A program made the translations under genes and the position numbers. From an uncultured Clostridia bacterium (GTDB lineage Bacteria; Bacillota; Clostridia; Oscillospirales; Oscillospiraceae), in contig CALYTB010000006.1 of NCBI GenBank assembly GCA_945486035.1, positions 1 through 36,112 on the forward strand: 36,112 nt of DNA, written 5' to 3'. Below, one piece after another: positions 1 through 9,021 of this stretch. The notes below the pieces were generated by a model. It was not told the DNA's origin, made no database searches, and was given only the letters and a program-made list of their open reading frames with translations. Position 1 is the stretch's first letter; every line of letters begins with the position of its first letter.

Positions 1-407
1 CATTCGCTTCCTGTCCCATCTGCTTCGATTAAAATCGTTCCATCCTGATCGTATGAATTTGTAAAAGCTAACCATTCAGCAAGTGCTTCCATGTTTGTGC
101 CTTGCAAAGAAAGCAATGTAATCGGTTCCTGAGTTTCTACTGGAATTACATTGCGGTTCTCGTCATACTCCGTGGGAACATAGAAGCTGTATTCACCCAC
201 CTTCATATCCTGCATTCTCAGGACATAGATAACTGCGCAGCCCACCAGCAGGAGCATCAACGCAATCACTGCAGCGATCAACCACATCTTCCGCGTGGAC
301 AGGCGCTTAATCTGTGCTTCCTTCTTCCCCTGACGGAATTCCTCCGCACTGATCACATACGAATCCTTTACGCTTCCAAAGCCAACCAGCAAATCCATTG
401 CTTTCAT
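1..407 (-). CDS. Membrane-anchored anti-sigma-like protein (partial, runs off the left edge)
   Basis: Manual reverse-strand translation from ATG at 407: MKAMDLLVGFGSVKDSYVISAEEFRQGKKEAQIKRLSTRKMWLIAAVIALMLLLVGCAVIYVLRMQDMKVGEYSFYVPTEYDENRNVIPVETQEPITLLSLQGTNMEALAEWLAFTNSYDQDGTILIEADGTGSE. One TM helix. Start overlaps the stop of the ECF sigma gene (ATGA). Missing from the ORF track because it has no stop in the window. Confidence 0.75.
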   Translation of the reverse strand, partial: MKAMDLLVGFGSVKDSYVISAEEFRQGKKEAQIKRLSTRKMWLIAAVIALMLLLVGCAVIYVLRMQDMKVGEYSFYVPTEYDENRNVIPVETQEPITLLSLQGTNMEALAEWLAFTNSYDQDGTILIEADGTGSE

Positions 408-958
408 ACATATCCCTCCTCACTGAGCTTTTTCCGCAGTTTTCCACGCAGCCGATGGAGCATGGAAGTCACCTTGCTCTGGCTGAAACCGGAAACCTCA
501 GAAATGGTCTGGATGGAATCCAGATACCAGTACCGGCACAGAAACACATTCCGTTCTGTCTCCGGCAGGGAAGAAAGGAACGCATTGAGAATCCGTGTCA
601 ATTCCTTTTTCGCCAGCTCGGTTTCCACATTGTGTGTGTCCACGCATTCTTCCAATTCATCAAGTGCGAGAATGATTTCTCCACCGCCCCGCTTTTTTGC
701 GCTGCGCTTCCGCCAGCGGTCAATGGAAATGTGCCGGGTCATTTTGGCAAGAAAAGCGTTCAGAAAGTTGGGACGCCGGGGCGGAATCGTATTCCACGCC
801 GCCAGATATGTATCGCTGACGCTTTCCTCCGAATCCTCCCGGTTGGAAAGAATGTTGTAGGCAATGCTGTAGCAGTACCCACCGTACTTTTTGTCTGTTT
901 CTTCAATCGCTTGCTCTGACCGCTTGAAGAACAAGGCAATGATATCCTGATCCTCCAA
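404..958 (-). CDS. RNA polymerase sigma-70 family (ECF-type) sigma factor
   Basis: 184 aa with region 2 (YSIAYNILSNREDSEESVSDTYLAAWNTIPP) and region 4 (LPETERNVFLCRYWYLDSIQTISEVSGFSQSKVTSMLHRLRGKL). TTG start preceded by GGAGGTGATT. Confidence 0.9.
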   Translation of the reverse strand: MEDQDIIALFFKRSEQAIEETDKKYGGYCYSIAYNILSNREDSEESVSDTYLAAWNTIPPRRPNFLNAFLAKMTRHISIDRWRKRSAKKRGGGEIILALDELEECVDTHNVETELAKKELTRILNAFLSSLPETERNVFLCRYWYLDSIQTISEVSGFSQSKVTSMLHRLRGKLRKKLSEEGYV

Positions 959-1152
959 GGAATCACCTCCAGTTGTATGTTCATTTTATAACAAAGGGTT
1001 TCACTTGTATAGGCGCAAAATGGTGCGGGTATATTGCATCTGTTTCAAAGATTATTTCTATTCAGTCTATACTGAATTTCCACTTAACAAAAATTAACCG
1101 GGGACGGTGTAAATCAGTTATTTCAAAAAATTCACAAATTTTTATGGAAATA

Positions 1153-1181
1153 TTGAAATCATCACCAGGAAGAGATATACT
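1153..1181 (+). promoter_or_regulatory. Predicted sigma-A promoter for the GGDEF/HD-GYP gene
   Basis: TTGAAA (1153-1158), 17-nt spacer, TATACT (1176-1181). Confidence 0.6.
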
Positions 1182-1273
1182 ATAAAAAACAATCTTTGAC
1201 ATTATCCCATTTTTTGAAATGGTAATGAAGAACTGAGTATCACATTTGCGGGAAAACTGCCGTTGAGAAGGGG

Positions 1274-4270
1274 ATGACCAATTTGAGTGCCGTGTTTCTT
1301 GACTGCTATATCATTATTTCCATCCTGATTGCTTTGGCCGACGGAATTCTTGCGATGAAATCTTTTCTTAAGAAAACGCCCGCCGGACGGTTTCTTGGGT
1401 TTGCGTGCGTTGGTGCAGCCGTGGTGGATATCAGCTATCTGATCAGCATCCTGAGCGACAACTATTTGTGCATGTCCGTGATGTCCAGCATTTATTTCGT
1501 CACCATTGATCTGATGCTGATCTGTCTGCTTGCTTTTTCTGTATATTTCACGAAAGGCAGATTTACGAAGATCGGAAAGAATTTTATCAGGTTTTGCTGT
1601 TTGTATACCCTGTTTGAAATCATTATCTTTTCAATCAATCCCTTCCGGGAAATTGCGGTCCATTATATTCCAAGAAATACAGTCATAGCAAAATATTCTT
1701 ACCAGATGCAGCCTCTGTATAAGGCGCACCTTGTGTTCACCTATACGATGGTAGCAATGGTTCTGGGTATGCTGACCCGGAAAATGTGCATTATTCCAAA
1801 GGAATACCGGGCGCAATACCGTTATGTTATTTTCGGAATTCTGACAATTGTGGGTGTGAACGGTGTGTTCCTGTTCTGGCCCACAGAAACGGTATACAGC
1901 CTGTTGGATTACTCCATTTGCGGATACAGTCTCACAGCGTTTCTTCTGTACTGGAGCTGCTTTGACTACTCTACTCACGGTATGCTGAACTGCCTGAAAA
2001 CCAGCATTTTTGAGAATATCGGACAGGGAATTGTCCTGTTTGACTATAATGACAATCTGATTCTTCACAACAAAAGAGCTGATGACCTTCTGGGAGAGAT
2101 TCAGCCGGAAAAATGCTCCGTTCTGGAGGACTTTCTGGGCTGCTACGATCTTCCCATAAACTCCGCAAGAGAGGACGATAGTATTTCGTTACAGTGCTAC
2201 GTTAAAAAGGACGGAGAAGAAAGACCACTGCGCTGCGACATTCGCAGTCTGAAAAATGAAGCGGGCCAACGGTTGGGGCAGCTGTTTGTCTTTTCGGATG
2301 CCGCACTGGAAACGGACTTGCTGACAGGATTTCAGGATTGGCAAAGCTTTCAGATGTTTGCGGGCAGAAACCAGACCGGATTTCCCGTTCCAACAGGTGT
2401 TGCAATCTGCGACATCAACAGCCTGTCGGTGATTAACAGCACGATGGGCAACCAGACCGGGAACCAGAAGATTCGGATGCTTGCGGATGTAATGAGGCAG
2501 TCCTTTCCGAAGCAGACCTACTATGTCCGTGGACTGGAAGCCAATCTGATTGCACTGTGCGGTCACTGCGGTGAAGCTGAAATGCAGGAATACATGGAGG
2601 AGGTAAAAACACGTTTTACCGGAAAGATGCAGTATGCAGTCTGCGTTACCTCTGAGAAGTCTCCGGATATTCTTCAGGCAATTCAGGTCGCTTCAAAGTC
2701 CATGCGGGCAAAGAAGCTCCTCGACCGGGAGTCCATTCACTCCGAGATGCTTACATCCTTGATTCGGGCGCTCCAGGAATGCGACAGTGATACGGAGCAC
2801 CATGTTTGCCGCACGCAGTTGATGGGCGCGGAGCTGGGGAAAAGAATCGAATTGACGGACAGCCAGCAAAGCAATCTGTCACTGCTTTGCTTACTGCACG
2901 ATATCGGCAAGATAGGAATCCCTTTGGAAATCCTGAATAAGCCGGGCAAGCTTTCTGAAGAGGAATGGAGAATTCTTCAGTCTCACACGGAAAAGGGATA
3001 CGAAATCGCCAACAGCAATAACGAACTCAGAGGAATTGCGGATGAGATTCGCCATCATCATGAACGTTGGGATGGAAAAGGATACCCGGATGGACTGAGC
3101 CGGGAGAGCATCCCAATCCTGTCCAGAGTAATTGCGGTAGTAGATGCCTTTGACGCAATGACCAACAACCGCTCGTACAGACACGCAATGTCTGTTTCCG
3201 ATGCGACAGCGGAATTGAAAAAATGTGCCGGAAGCCAATTTGATCCGCATATTGTATCCGAATTCCTCAGAATGCTTAAGGAGAATCCGCCGGAGGAAAA
3301 ACGGAACTCTGTCTCGACAGAAGGAGCCAAGACAGTGCAAGTTCAGCTGGCTGAGATTACCGGGAAAGAGACGGAGACAAGCAATCTTGTGCATAATGTA
3401 CCGTACAGTCGCTATATTCTGGATGCGTTTATGCGAATTGTGAGCGTGGATGATAACTTCGAGAAGTTTACCGGATACTCAGCGGAGGATATTCGTAATA
3501 ATGCAATCTATCAGGCTGACCTGATCCCGGAGGAGGAACGTACGGAGTACCTTTGTCATACAAATTCCTGCCTTGCCAAGAGTCCGTTGGTGTTCCAGGA
3601 GCACAAAGTCCGCCGAAAAGATGGGTCGGTTATCTACGTATTTTGTTTTGGAAGGGTGTATTATGACTCAGTAGTCCGTAGTGAGCGTTCGGAGATCATC
3701 ATTGCGGATATTACGAAAACCTATTCCATGAAAATGATGGCGGATGAGGAGCAGAATAAGGCGCAGATCCGGCTGAAACACTGGGAAAACACCTACCGCA
3801 GGGATTCTCTCACAGGACTTCTCAATCACGCGGCATTCCGCAGTGATGTGGAACTGAAGCTTCTGGAAGGGAAATCCAAAGTGATGATGCTGATGATGGA
3901 CATCGACAAATTCAAGGAGTATAACGATACATACGGACACCATAACGGGGACAAATTCCTCATTCTTGTCGCTCAGGCACTGAATCAGGCTTTGAGGAAA
4001 GAGGACTGTGCTTGCCGAATGGGTGGTGATGAGTTTGCCGCAGCGCTCTGTTTCGAAGCGAATACACCGGAAACAGCGATTCGTGCCCGTGCGCAGCAGA
4101 TCTTTGACAAAGTCAGCCTGACCCTGAAAGGTACAGATGGAGGTACAGGTGTGTCCGTAGGCATGGCGATCTCTCAGGCGGATACCACATTCACGCAGCT
4201 GTATGAGGAATCGGACAAAGCGCTGTACCAAGCGAAGCAAAACGGCCGTGACAGGCTTGTAATCCGCTGA
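1274..4270 (+). CDS. Membrane c-di-GMP signalling protein: 7TM-like sensor, degenerate GGDEF-like, HD-GYP, PAS, GGDEF
   Basis: N-terminal hydrophobic helices; HD-GYP motifs (LLHDIGKIGIP, HHERWDGKGYP); C-terminal MMDIDKFKEYNDTYGHHNGD...CRMGGDEF with RKED in the RxxD I-site position. Confidence 0.92.
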   Translation: MTNLSAVFLDCYIIISILIALADGILAMKSFLKKTPAGRFLGFACVGAAVVDISYLISILSDNYLCMSVMSSIYFVTIDLMLICLLAFSVYFTKGRFTKIGKNFIRFCCLYTLFEIIIFSINPFREIAVHYIPRNTVIAKYSYQMQPLYKAHLVFTYTMVAMVLGMLTRKMCIIPKEYRAQYRYVIFGILTIVGVNGVFLFWPTETVYSLLDYSICGYSLTAFLLYWSCFDYSTHGMLNCLKTSIFENIGQGIVLFDYNDNLILHNKRADDLLGEIQPEKCSVLEDFLGCYDLPINSAREDDSISLQCYVKKDGEERPLRCDIRSLKNEAGQRLGQLFVFSDAALETDLLTGFQDWQSFQMFAGRNQTGFPVPTGVAICDINSLSVINSTMGNQTGNQKIRMLADVMRQSFPKQTYYVRGLEANLIALCGHCGEAEMQEYMEEVKTRFTGKMQYAVCVTSEKSPDILQAIQVASKSMRAKKLLDRESIHSEMLTSLIRALQECDSDTEHHVCRTQLMGAELGKRIELTDSQQSNLSLLCLLHDIGKIGIPLEILNKPGKLSEEEWRILQSHTEKGYEIANSNNELRGIADEIRHHHERWDGKGYPDGLSRESIPILSRVIAVVDAFDAMTNNRSYRHAMSVSDATAELKKCAGSQFDPHIVSEFLRMLKENPPEEKRNSVSTEGAKTVQVQLAEITGKETETSNLVHNVPYSRYILDAFMRIVSVDDNFEKFTGYSAEDIRNNAIYQADLIPEEERTEYLCHTNSCLAKSPLVFQEHKVRRKDGSVIYVFCFGRVYYDSVVRSERSEIIIADITKTYSMKMMADEEQNKAQIRLKHWENTYRRDSLTGLLNHAAFRSDVELKLLEGKSKVMMLMMDIDKFKEYNDTYGHHNGDKFLILVAQALNQALRKEDCACRMGGDEFAAALCFEANTPETAIRARAQQIFDKVSLTLKGTDGGTGVSVGMAISQADTTFTQLYEESDKALYQAKQNGRDRLVIR

Positions 4271-4284
4271 AATGAAATTTTGAA

Positions 4285-4327
4285 ATAATTCCGGGATCCC
4301 ATAGGGTTCCCGGAATTATGATTTTTT
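4285..4327 (+). terminator. Rho-independent terminator
   Basis: ATAATTCCGGGA...TCCCGGAATTAT hairpin followed by a T-run. Confidence 0.8.
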
Positions 4328-4359
4328 GATTCTATAAGTTTTGGGAGGGACATACTGGG

Positions 4360-5223
4360 ATGCACTTTGTAAAGGCGAAAGGGGTCCTTTCTTCTCACAA
4401 TGGAATGAACCTGTATCGTGGCTGTCAGCATGGGTGCATATACTGTGATTCCAGGAGTCGATGCTATCAAATGACGCATGCTTTTGAGGATATCGAGGTC
4501 AAAGAAAACGCTATAGTCCTGCTGGAACAAGCTTTGCGATCCAAGCGAAAACCCTGCATGATCGGAACGGGTTCTATGTCTGATCCATATATTCCGCTGG
4601 AATCCCAACTGGGGCTGACCAGACAAGCACTGGAGGTAATTGAAAAATACGGCTTCGGTGTCGCCATTCAGACCAAATCAGACAGAATATTGAGAGATCT
4701 GGATCTGCTGAGCAGTATTCATTTCAAAACAAAAGCTGTGGTTCAGATGACCCTGACGACCATTGATGATGGCCTTTGCCATATTATCGAGCCCAATGTG
4801 TGCGTAACATCCCGGCGTGTGGAAGCCCTGAAGAAATTCCGGGATGCCGAGGTCCCAACGGTGGTATGGCTCTGTCCAATCCTCCCTTTTATCAATGACA
4901 CACCGGACAACATCCTGGGGCTTTTGGATGCCTGTACGGAGGCTGGGGTGAAGGGGATTATCCATTTCGGCATGGGCCTGACTCTGCGGGAAGGGAACCG
5001 GGAATACTTCTATGAAAAGCTTGACCGGTATTTTCCGGGATTGAAGCAGCGATACAAGGATACCTATGGGAATGCCTATGAGCTTCCAAGTCCACGGTAT
5101 CGCGAACTTTTGGAGCTATTTCATGCAACCTGTGAAAAACGGGGAATCTGGCATCACAACGAACAGATTTTCTCCTACTTAACCAGGCTGGAGGAGGAAA
5201 CGCAGTTGAGCTTCTTCCGGTGA
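4360..5223 (+). CDS. Radical SAM protein, SPL/Rv2578c-like family
   Basis: CxxxCxxC (CQHGCIYC), N-terminal GMNLYRGCQHGCIYCDSRSRCY, GTGSMSDPYIPLE. Confidence 0.85.
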   Translation: MHFVKAKGVLSSHNGMNLYRGCQHGCIYCDSRSRCYQMTHAFEDIEVKENAIVLLEQALRSKRKPCMIGTGSMSDPYIPLESQLGLTRQALEVIEKYGFGVAIQTKSDRILRDLDLLSSIHFKTKAVVQMTLTTIDDGLCHIIEPNVCVTSRRVEALKKFRDAEVPTVVWLCPILPFINDTPDNILGLLDACTEAGVKGIIHFGMGLTLREGNREYFYEKLDRYFPGLKQRYKDTYGNAYELPSPRYRELLELFHATCEKRGIWHHNEQIFSYLTRLEEETQLSFFR

Positions 5224-5444
5224 ATTCGTTTCGGAAGGGGGATGGGATTCCCTTGAAAGGAAAGGATTCAGAATTCTTTCTGCCCGAGCGAGACAATTGG
5301 GTGCAACGGTTTCAAACAAATCAATTGCCGCGGAAGCGTTCCATGAAGATAGCGAAACGATTTGCAGAAAACGCTCCCTGATGCCTTCAAATCTCCCACG
5401 ATAGATACCATCGGTTTGGTCGGGCCGGTATCTTGGGTCCTACC

Positions 5445-5474
5445 CAAAAATAATGGGACCGCAAAAGCGGTCCC
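5445..5474 (-). terminator. Terminator of tRNA-Pro(CGG)
   Basis: Perfect hairpin GGGACCGC-TTTT-GCGGTCCC followed on the minus strand by ATTATTTTT. Confidence 0.8.
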
Positions 5475-5482
5475 AAAAATTA

Positions 5483-5559
5483 TGGTCGGAGTGGCGGGAT
5501 TCGAACCCGCGGCCTCTTGGACCCGAACCAAGCGCGATACCAAGCTTCGCCACACCCCG
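5483..5559 (-). tRNA. tRNA-Pro (anticodon CGG), CCA encoded
   Basis: CGGGGTG TG GCGAAGCTTGGTATCGC G CTTGG TTCGGGT CCAAG AGGCC GCGGGTTCGAATCCCGC CACTCCG A CCA; complete cloverleaf. Confidence 0.95.
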
Positions 5560-5570
5560 ATAGCCTTGCT

Positions 5571-5599
5571 ATTATAATGAATAATTTGAATAATGTCAA
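5571..5599 (-). promoter_or_regulatory. Consensus sigma-A promoter of tRNA-Pro(CGG)
   Basis: Minus strand TTGACA-17 nt-TATAAT. Confidence 0.85.
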
Positions 5600-5674
5600 G
5601 TCCATTCCGGTGGCTTTTTCAGTTTAGGTGAATGCCAAAAGCTCTGATAGCATAGGATTGTCAGAGGTGATGAA

Positions 5675-5953
5675 ATGGGGTATCGGATTGATTATGGAGC
5701 CGGAAAAGCGCAAGCAGGAAAAAGCCATAAGATTTGGCTTTGGTTTGTAGATTTGACACTCTTGTTTACGGCGGTGATCTGTCTATGGCCGGAGGCGAGG
5801 ACGGCGGCTGCAAAGATTCTGCTGTCTGGGAGTGCGGAGAAGATTGTTCTGGCAGCGGAAGCTTTTGCTCAGGAGCTGCGCGGGGGAACATCGGTTCTGG
5901 AAGCGGTGGAAGTGTTCTGCCAGGGAATTCTGGCGGAGGTTGGATACCCATGA
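5675..5953 (+). CDS. Small single-TM protein encoded directly upstream of a SpoIVFB-like protease
   Basis: 92 aa; AGAGGTGATG Shine-Dalgarno; TM segment IWLWFVDLTLLFTAVICLW; ATGA overlap with the next gene. Confidence 0.7.
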   Translation: MGYRIDYGAGKAQAGKSHKIWLWFVDLTLLFTAVICLWPEARTAAAKILLSGSAEKIVLAAEAFAQELRGGTSVLEAVEVFCQGILAEVGYP

Positions 5954-6513
5954 AGGTTGATTGGATCGCCTGTGTACTGGCAGCAATTGCAATTCTCATT
6001 CTGCCGTTAAACTGGATTTTAGCGGGAATGCTTGCCGCGGCATTTCACGAGCTGTGTCATTACCTGGCAGTGAAAGCTATGGGAGCCAGCGTTTTGGGGG
6101 TTCGGATCATTGCGTGGGGAGCGGTCATAGAGACCTCTTCCATGTCCCCGGGCAGGGAGCTGTTTTGCGTGCTTGCCGGACCTGTGGGTGGGCTCCTGCT
6201 GCTGCTGGTTTCCCGGTGGGCCCCCAGAGTGGCCATCTGTGGTGTACTGCAATCGGCGTACAATATACTTCCCGTCTACCCGTTGGATGGAGGACGGGCT
6301 GTGGGGTGCGTTGTGGAGCTTCTTCCCGAAAGGTACAGAAAGTATGGACGAGAGTTTCAGTACGGAATCTCCGTTGCGATCTCCTCTGCAGCTGTCCTTG
6401 CGGCGTTGGTTCTGAGGCTTCCGGCACTGGTTTTCCCATTTCTTCCGATTATGAGGGAAAATTTCCTTGCAAAGAAGGGAAAGAAGGGGTACAATATCGT
6501 TACCCTGAAATAA
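5950..6513 (+). CDS. Site-2 protease family (M50) protein, SpoIVFB-like, short form
   Basis: HELCHY (HExxH) and NILPVYPLDGGR (LDG) motifs with multiple TM helices. Start corrected from the ORF track (5734) to ATG at 5950. Confidence 0.85.
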   Translation: MKVDWIACVLAAIAILILPLNWILAGMLAAAFHELCHYLAVKAMGASVLGVRIIAWGAVIETSSMSPGRELFCVLAGPVGGLLLLLVSRWAPRVAICGVLQSAYNILPVYPLDGGRAVGCVVELLPERYRKYGREFQYGISVAISSAAVLAALVLRLPALVFPFLPIMRENFLAKKGKKGYNIVTLK

Positions 6514-6524
6514 GAGGTAGCAAC

Positions 6525-8360
6525 ATGACTGAACTGAAGCAGAGAATTCTCCCCACAGTACAGAAGCCAGCTCGCTACACCGGCGGCGAGTGGGGAGAGA
6601 TTCGGAAAGAAAAAGAGAATGTTCGGGTCCGGGTGGCGTTCTGCTTCCCGGATACTTATGAGATTGGCATGTCCAACGTAGGAATGCGGATTCTTTACGG
6701 CGTTATGAACCGGATGGACGGAGTTTGGTGCGAGCGAGTGTTCGCTCCTTGGGGAGACATGGAGAAAGCCATGCGCACCCATAACATCCCGCTGTGGGCT
6801 CTGGAGAGTCAGGACCCTGTAAAAAACTTTGACATGATTGCCTTTACCATTGGGTATGAAATGTCTTACTCCAATATCCTGAATATGCTGCTGCTGGCGG
6901 GTGTTCCGCTTCATGCCAGCGAGCGACAGGGACTTGAGAACATTGTGTTTGGTGGCGGTGTCTGTACCTTTAACCCTGAGCCCCTGGCGGACTTTTTTGA
7001 CTTTTTCTCCCTGGGCGAGGGAGAGGAGAGTACGGTAGAAATTGTGTCGCTATACGACCGCGCTAAGGCAGAGAGCTGGAGCAAGGAACGGTTCCTGAGG
7101 GAAGTATCAAAAATACCCGGTGTGTACGTTCCTTCCTTCTATCGTCACGAATACAACCCGGACGGAACCTTAAAGGCAATCATCCCCCTGGACGGAGCGC
7201 CCCACATGGTTACAAAGCGGATTGTTGAGGATTTGGACAGTGCCTTCTTCCCGACGGAAATGATTGTTCCCTCCACGGAAATTGTCCATGATCGGGCGAA
7301 TCTGGAGGTATTCCGGGGTTGCATCCGGGGTTGTCGGTTCTGTCAAGCAGGCTTCAGCTGCCGGCCGGTACGGAAAAAAAGCCCTGATGTGCTCTACCGT
7401 CAGGCAGAACAGACACTGGAACACTCCGGAAACAATGAATTAACCCTGTCCAGCCTTTCAACCTCTGACTATCGGGGCTTGAAAGAGCTTACCGATCGGC
7501 TGATTCCTTACTGTGCCGACCAGCATATCAGCCTGTCGGTGCCGTCCCTGCGGGCGGATAATTTCTCCCGGGAGCTGATGGAGAAGCTTCAGGCTGTCAG
7601 AAAGAGCGGTCTGACCTTCGCACCCGAGGCGGGTACACAGCGCCTGCGGGATGTGATCAACAAGAATCTTACGGAAGAGGAGATCCTAAGCACCTGCTCG
7701 CAGGCTTTTTCCGGCGGTTGGAGCAATGTAAAGTTATATTTTATGCTGGGACTGCCTACGGAAACCGATGAGGATGTTCTGGGAATCGCGGAGCTGGTTT
7801 ACAGGATCATCCAGAAGTGGAAGGAGCTTGGATCCAACAAAAAGAGGGGACTCCGGGTCCATGTGGCGACGGCGTATTTTGTGCCAAAGCCGCACACACC
7901 ATTCCAGTGGGAGAAGCAGATTACTCCCCAGGAGTATCTGCGCAGATGTAAGCTGCTCAAGGATCATTTCTATTCCAAGTCTATTGAATATGATTACCAC
8001 AGCCCGGATCTCAGCCGGCTGGAAGCAGTGTTTGCCCGGGGCGACCGCCGTTTGGGCCCCGTGATTGAAACGGCTGTACGAAGCGGTGCAATGCTCGATG
8101 GCTGGGATGAATATTTCAACTACGCCAAGTGGTATGCCGCCTTCCGGCAATGCGGAATCGAAGAAGACTTCTATACCGTGCGCGGATATGGTGAGGAGGA
8201 GATTCTCCCCTGGGACACCATTGATGTGGGTGTGAAAAAGAAATTCCTGCTCAGAGAGCGCAGACGGGCCTATGAAGGTGTCGTCACACCAGACTGCCGC
8301 CACGGCTGCGCCGGTTGCGGTGCGAACGCTCTGCTCAAGGAGGTGGAATGCGATGCCTAG
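6525..8360 (+). CDS. B12-binding-type radical SAM protein (TIGR03960-like)
   Basis: MTELKQRILPTVQKPARYTGGEWG start; CIRGCRFC cluster motif; about 611 aa. Start corrected from the ORF track (5961). Confidence 0.88.
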   Translation: MTELKQRILPTVQKPARYTGGEWGEIRKEKENVRVRVAFCFPDTYEIGMSNVGMRILYGVMNRMDGVWCERVFAPWGDMEKAMRTHNIPLWALESQDPVKNFDMIAFTIGYEMSYSNILNMLLLAGVPLHASERQGLENIVFGGGVCTFNPEPLADFFDFFSLGEGEESTVEIVSLYDRAKAESWSKERFLREVSKIPGVYVPSFYRHEYNPDGTLKAIIPLDGAPHMVTKRIVEDLDSAFFPTEMIVPSTEIVHDRANLEVFRGCIRGCRFCQAGFSCRPVRKKSPDVLYRQAEQTLEHSGNNELTLSSLSTSDYRGLKELTDRLIPYCADQHISLSVPSLRADNFSRELMEKLQAVRKSGLTFAPEAGTQRLRDVINKNLTEEEILSTCSQAFSGGWSNVKLYFMLGLPTETDEDVLGIAELVYRIIQKWKELGSNKKRGLRVHVATAYFVPKPHTPFQWEKQITPQEYLRRCKLLKDHFYSKSIEYDYHSPDLSRLEAVFARGDRRLGPVIETAVRSGAMLDGWDEYFNYAKWYAAFRQCGIEEDFYTVRGYGEEEILPWDTIDVGVKKKFLLRERRRAYEGVVTPDCRHGCAGCGANALLKEVECDA

Positions 8361-9012
8361 AGCCTTGTTTGAGAAAACGGGGAATGCGGTATGGATTTCC
8401 CACCTGGATCTGATGCGCGTATTCCAGCGGGCCTTCAAGCGGGCAGGTCTTCCTCTGACCCATACAAAAGGCTTTAACCCCAGGCCGTCGGTGTCCATTG
8501 CACTGCCGATGAGTGTTGGAATTGAGAGCTGCTGTGAGCTTCTGGATTTTGAGCTGGAAGGAGATCCTATTCCCAATGAGGAGATCCTGAAACGCCTGAA
8601 TGAAAAGCTGATCTGCGGTGTGCGCGTGTTGGAAATCTACAATGAGGGAAGCAAGCTCAAAAACCTTGCCCTGATGGACTGCGTACTGACATTGGAATAT
8701 GATTCAGGACTTCCGCAGGGTGTGTGCGAAGAAATTAGACGATTATTCTGCGCGGAATCCTTGTTTGTTGAGAAACGTGGTAAAAACGGAACTACACAGC
8801 AGGACATCATCCCACTGATTCGCCGGTTGGAGATTGGGGAAGGGGATTCTCAAACCGTCAGTATTTCTGCGCGGATTTGCTGCCAGAATCCAACGCTGAA
8901 TCCCATGCAGCTGTACAGTGCAGTGGAAGCTTATCGACCGGATCTTCGGGCGGATTATGTGTCTTGCTGTCGGAAAGAGCTTTACGATTTACAGGAAAAA
9001 ATTTTCAGATAG
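8353..9012 (+). CDS. TIGR03936/DUF2344-like radical SAM-associated protein
   Basis: WISHLDLMRVFQRAFKRAGLPLTHTKGFNPRPSVSIALPMSVGIES; overlaps the preceding radical SAM stop. Confidence 0.87.
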   Translation: MPRALFEKTGNAVWISHLDLMRVFQRAFKRAGLPLTHTKGFNPRPSVSIALPMSVGIESCCELLDFELEGDPIPNEEILKRLNEKLICGVRVLEIYNEGSKLKNLALMDCVLTLEYDSGLPQGVCEEIRRLFCAESLFVEKRGKNGTTQQDIIPLIRRLEIGEGDSQTVSISARICCQNPTLNPMQLYSAVEAYRPDLRADYVSCCRKELYDLQEKIFR

Positions 9013-9021
9013 GAGTTAAAA

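Noticed and set aside
1000-1273. GEMM c-di-GMP riboswitch upstream of the GGDEF/HD-GYP gene
   Set aside because: No GEMM-I/II conserved core seen; only a promoter and a simple inverted repeat.
5268-5555. 95-aa minus-strand ORF
   Set aside because: Reads through tRNA-Pro(CGG) and its terminator; not a believable CDS.
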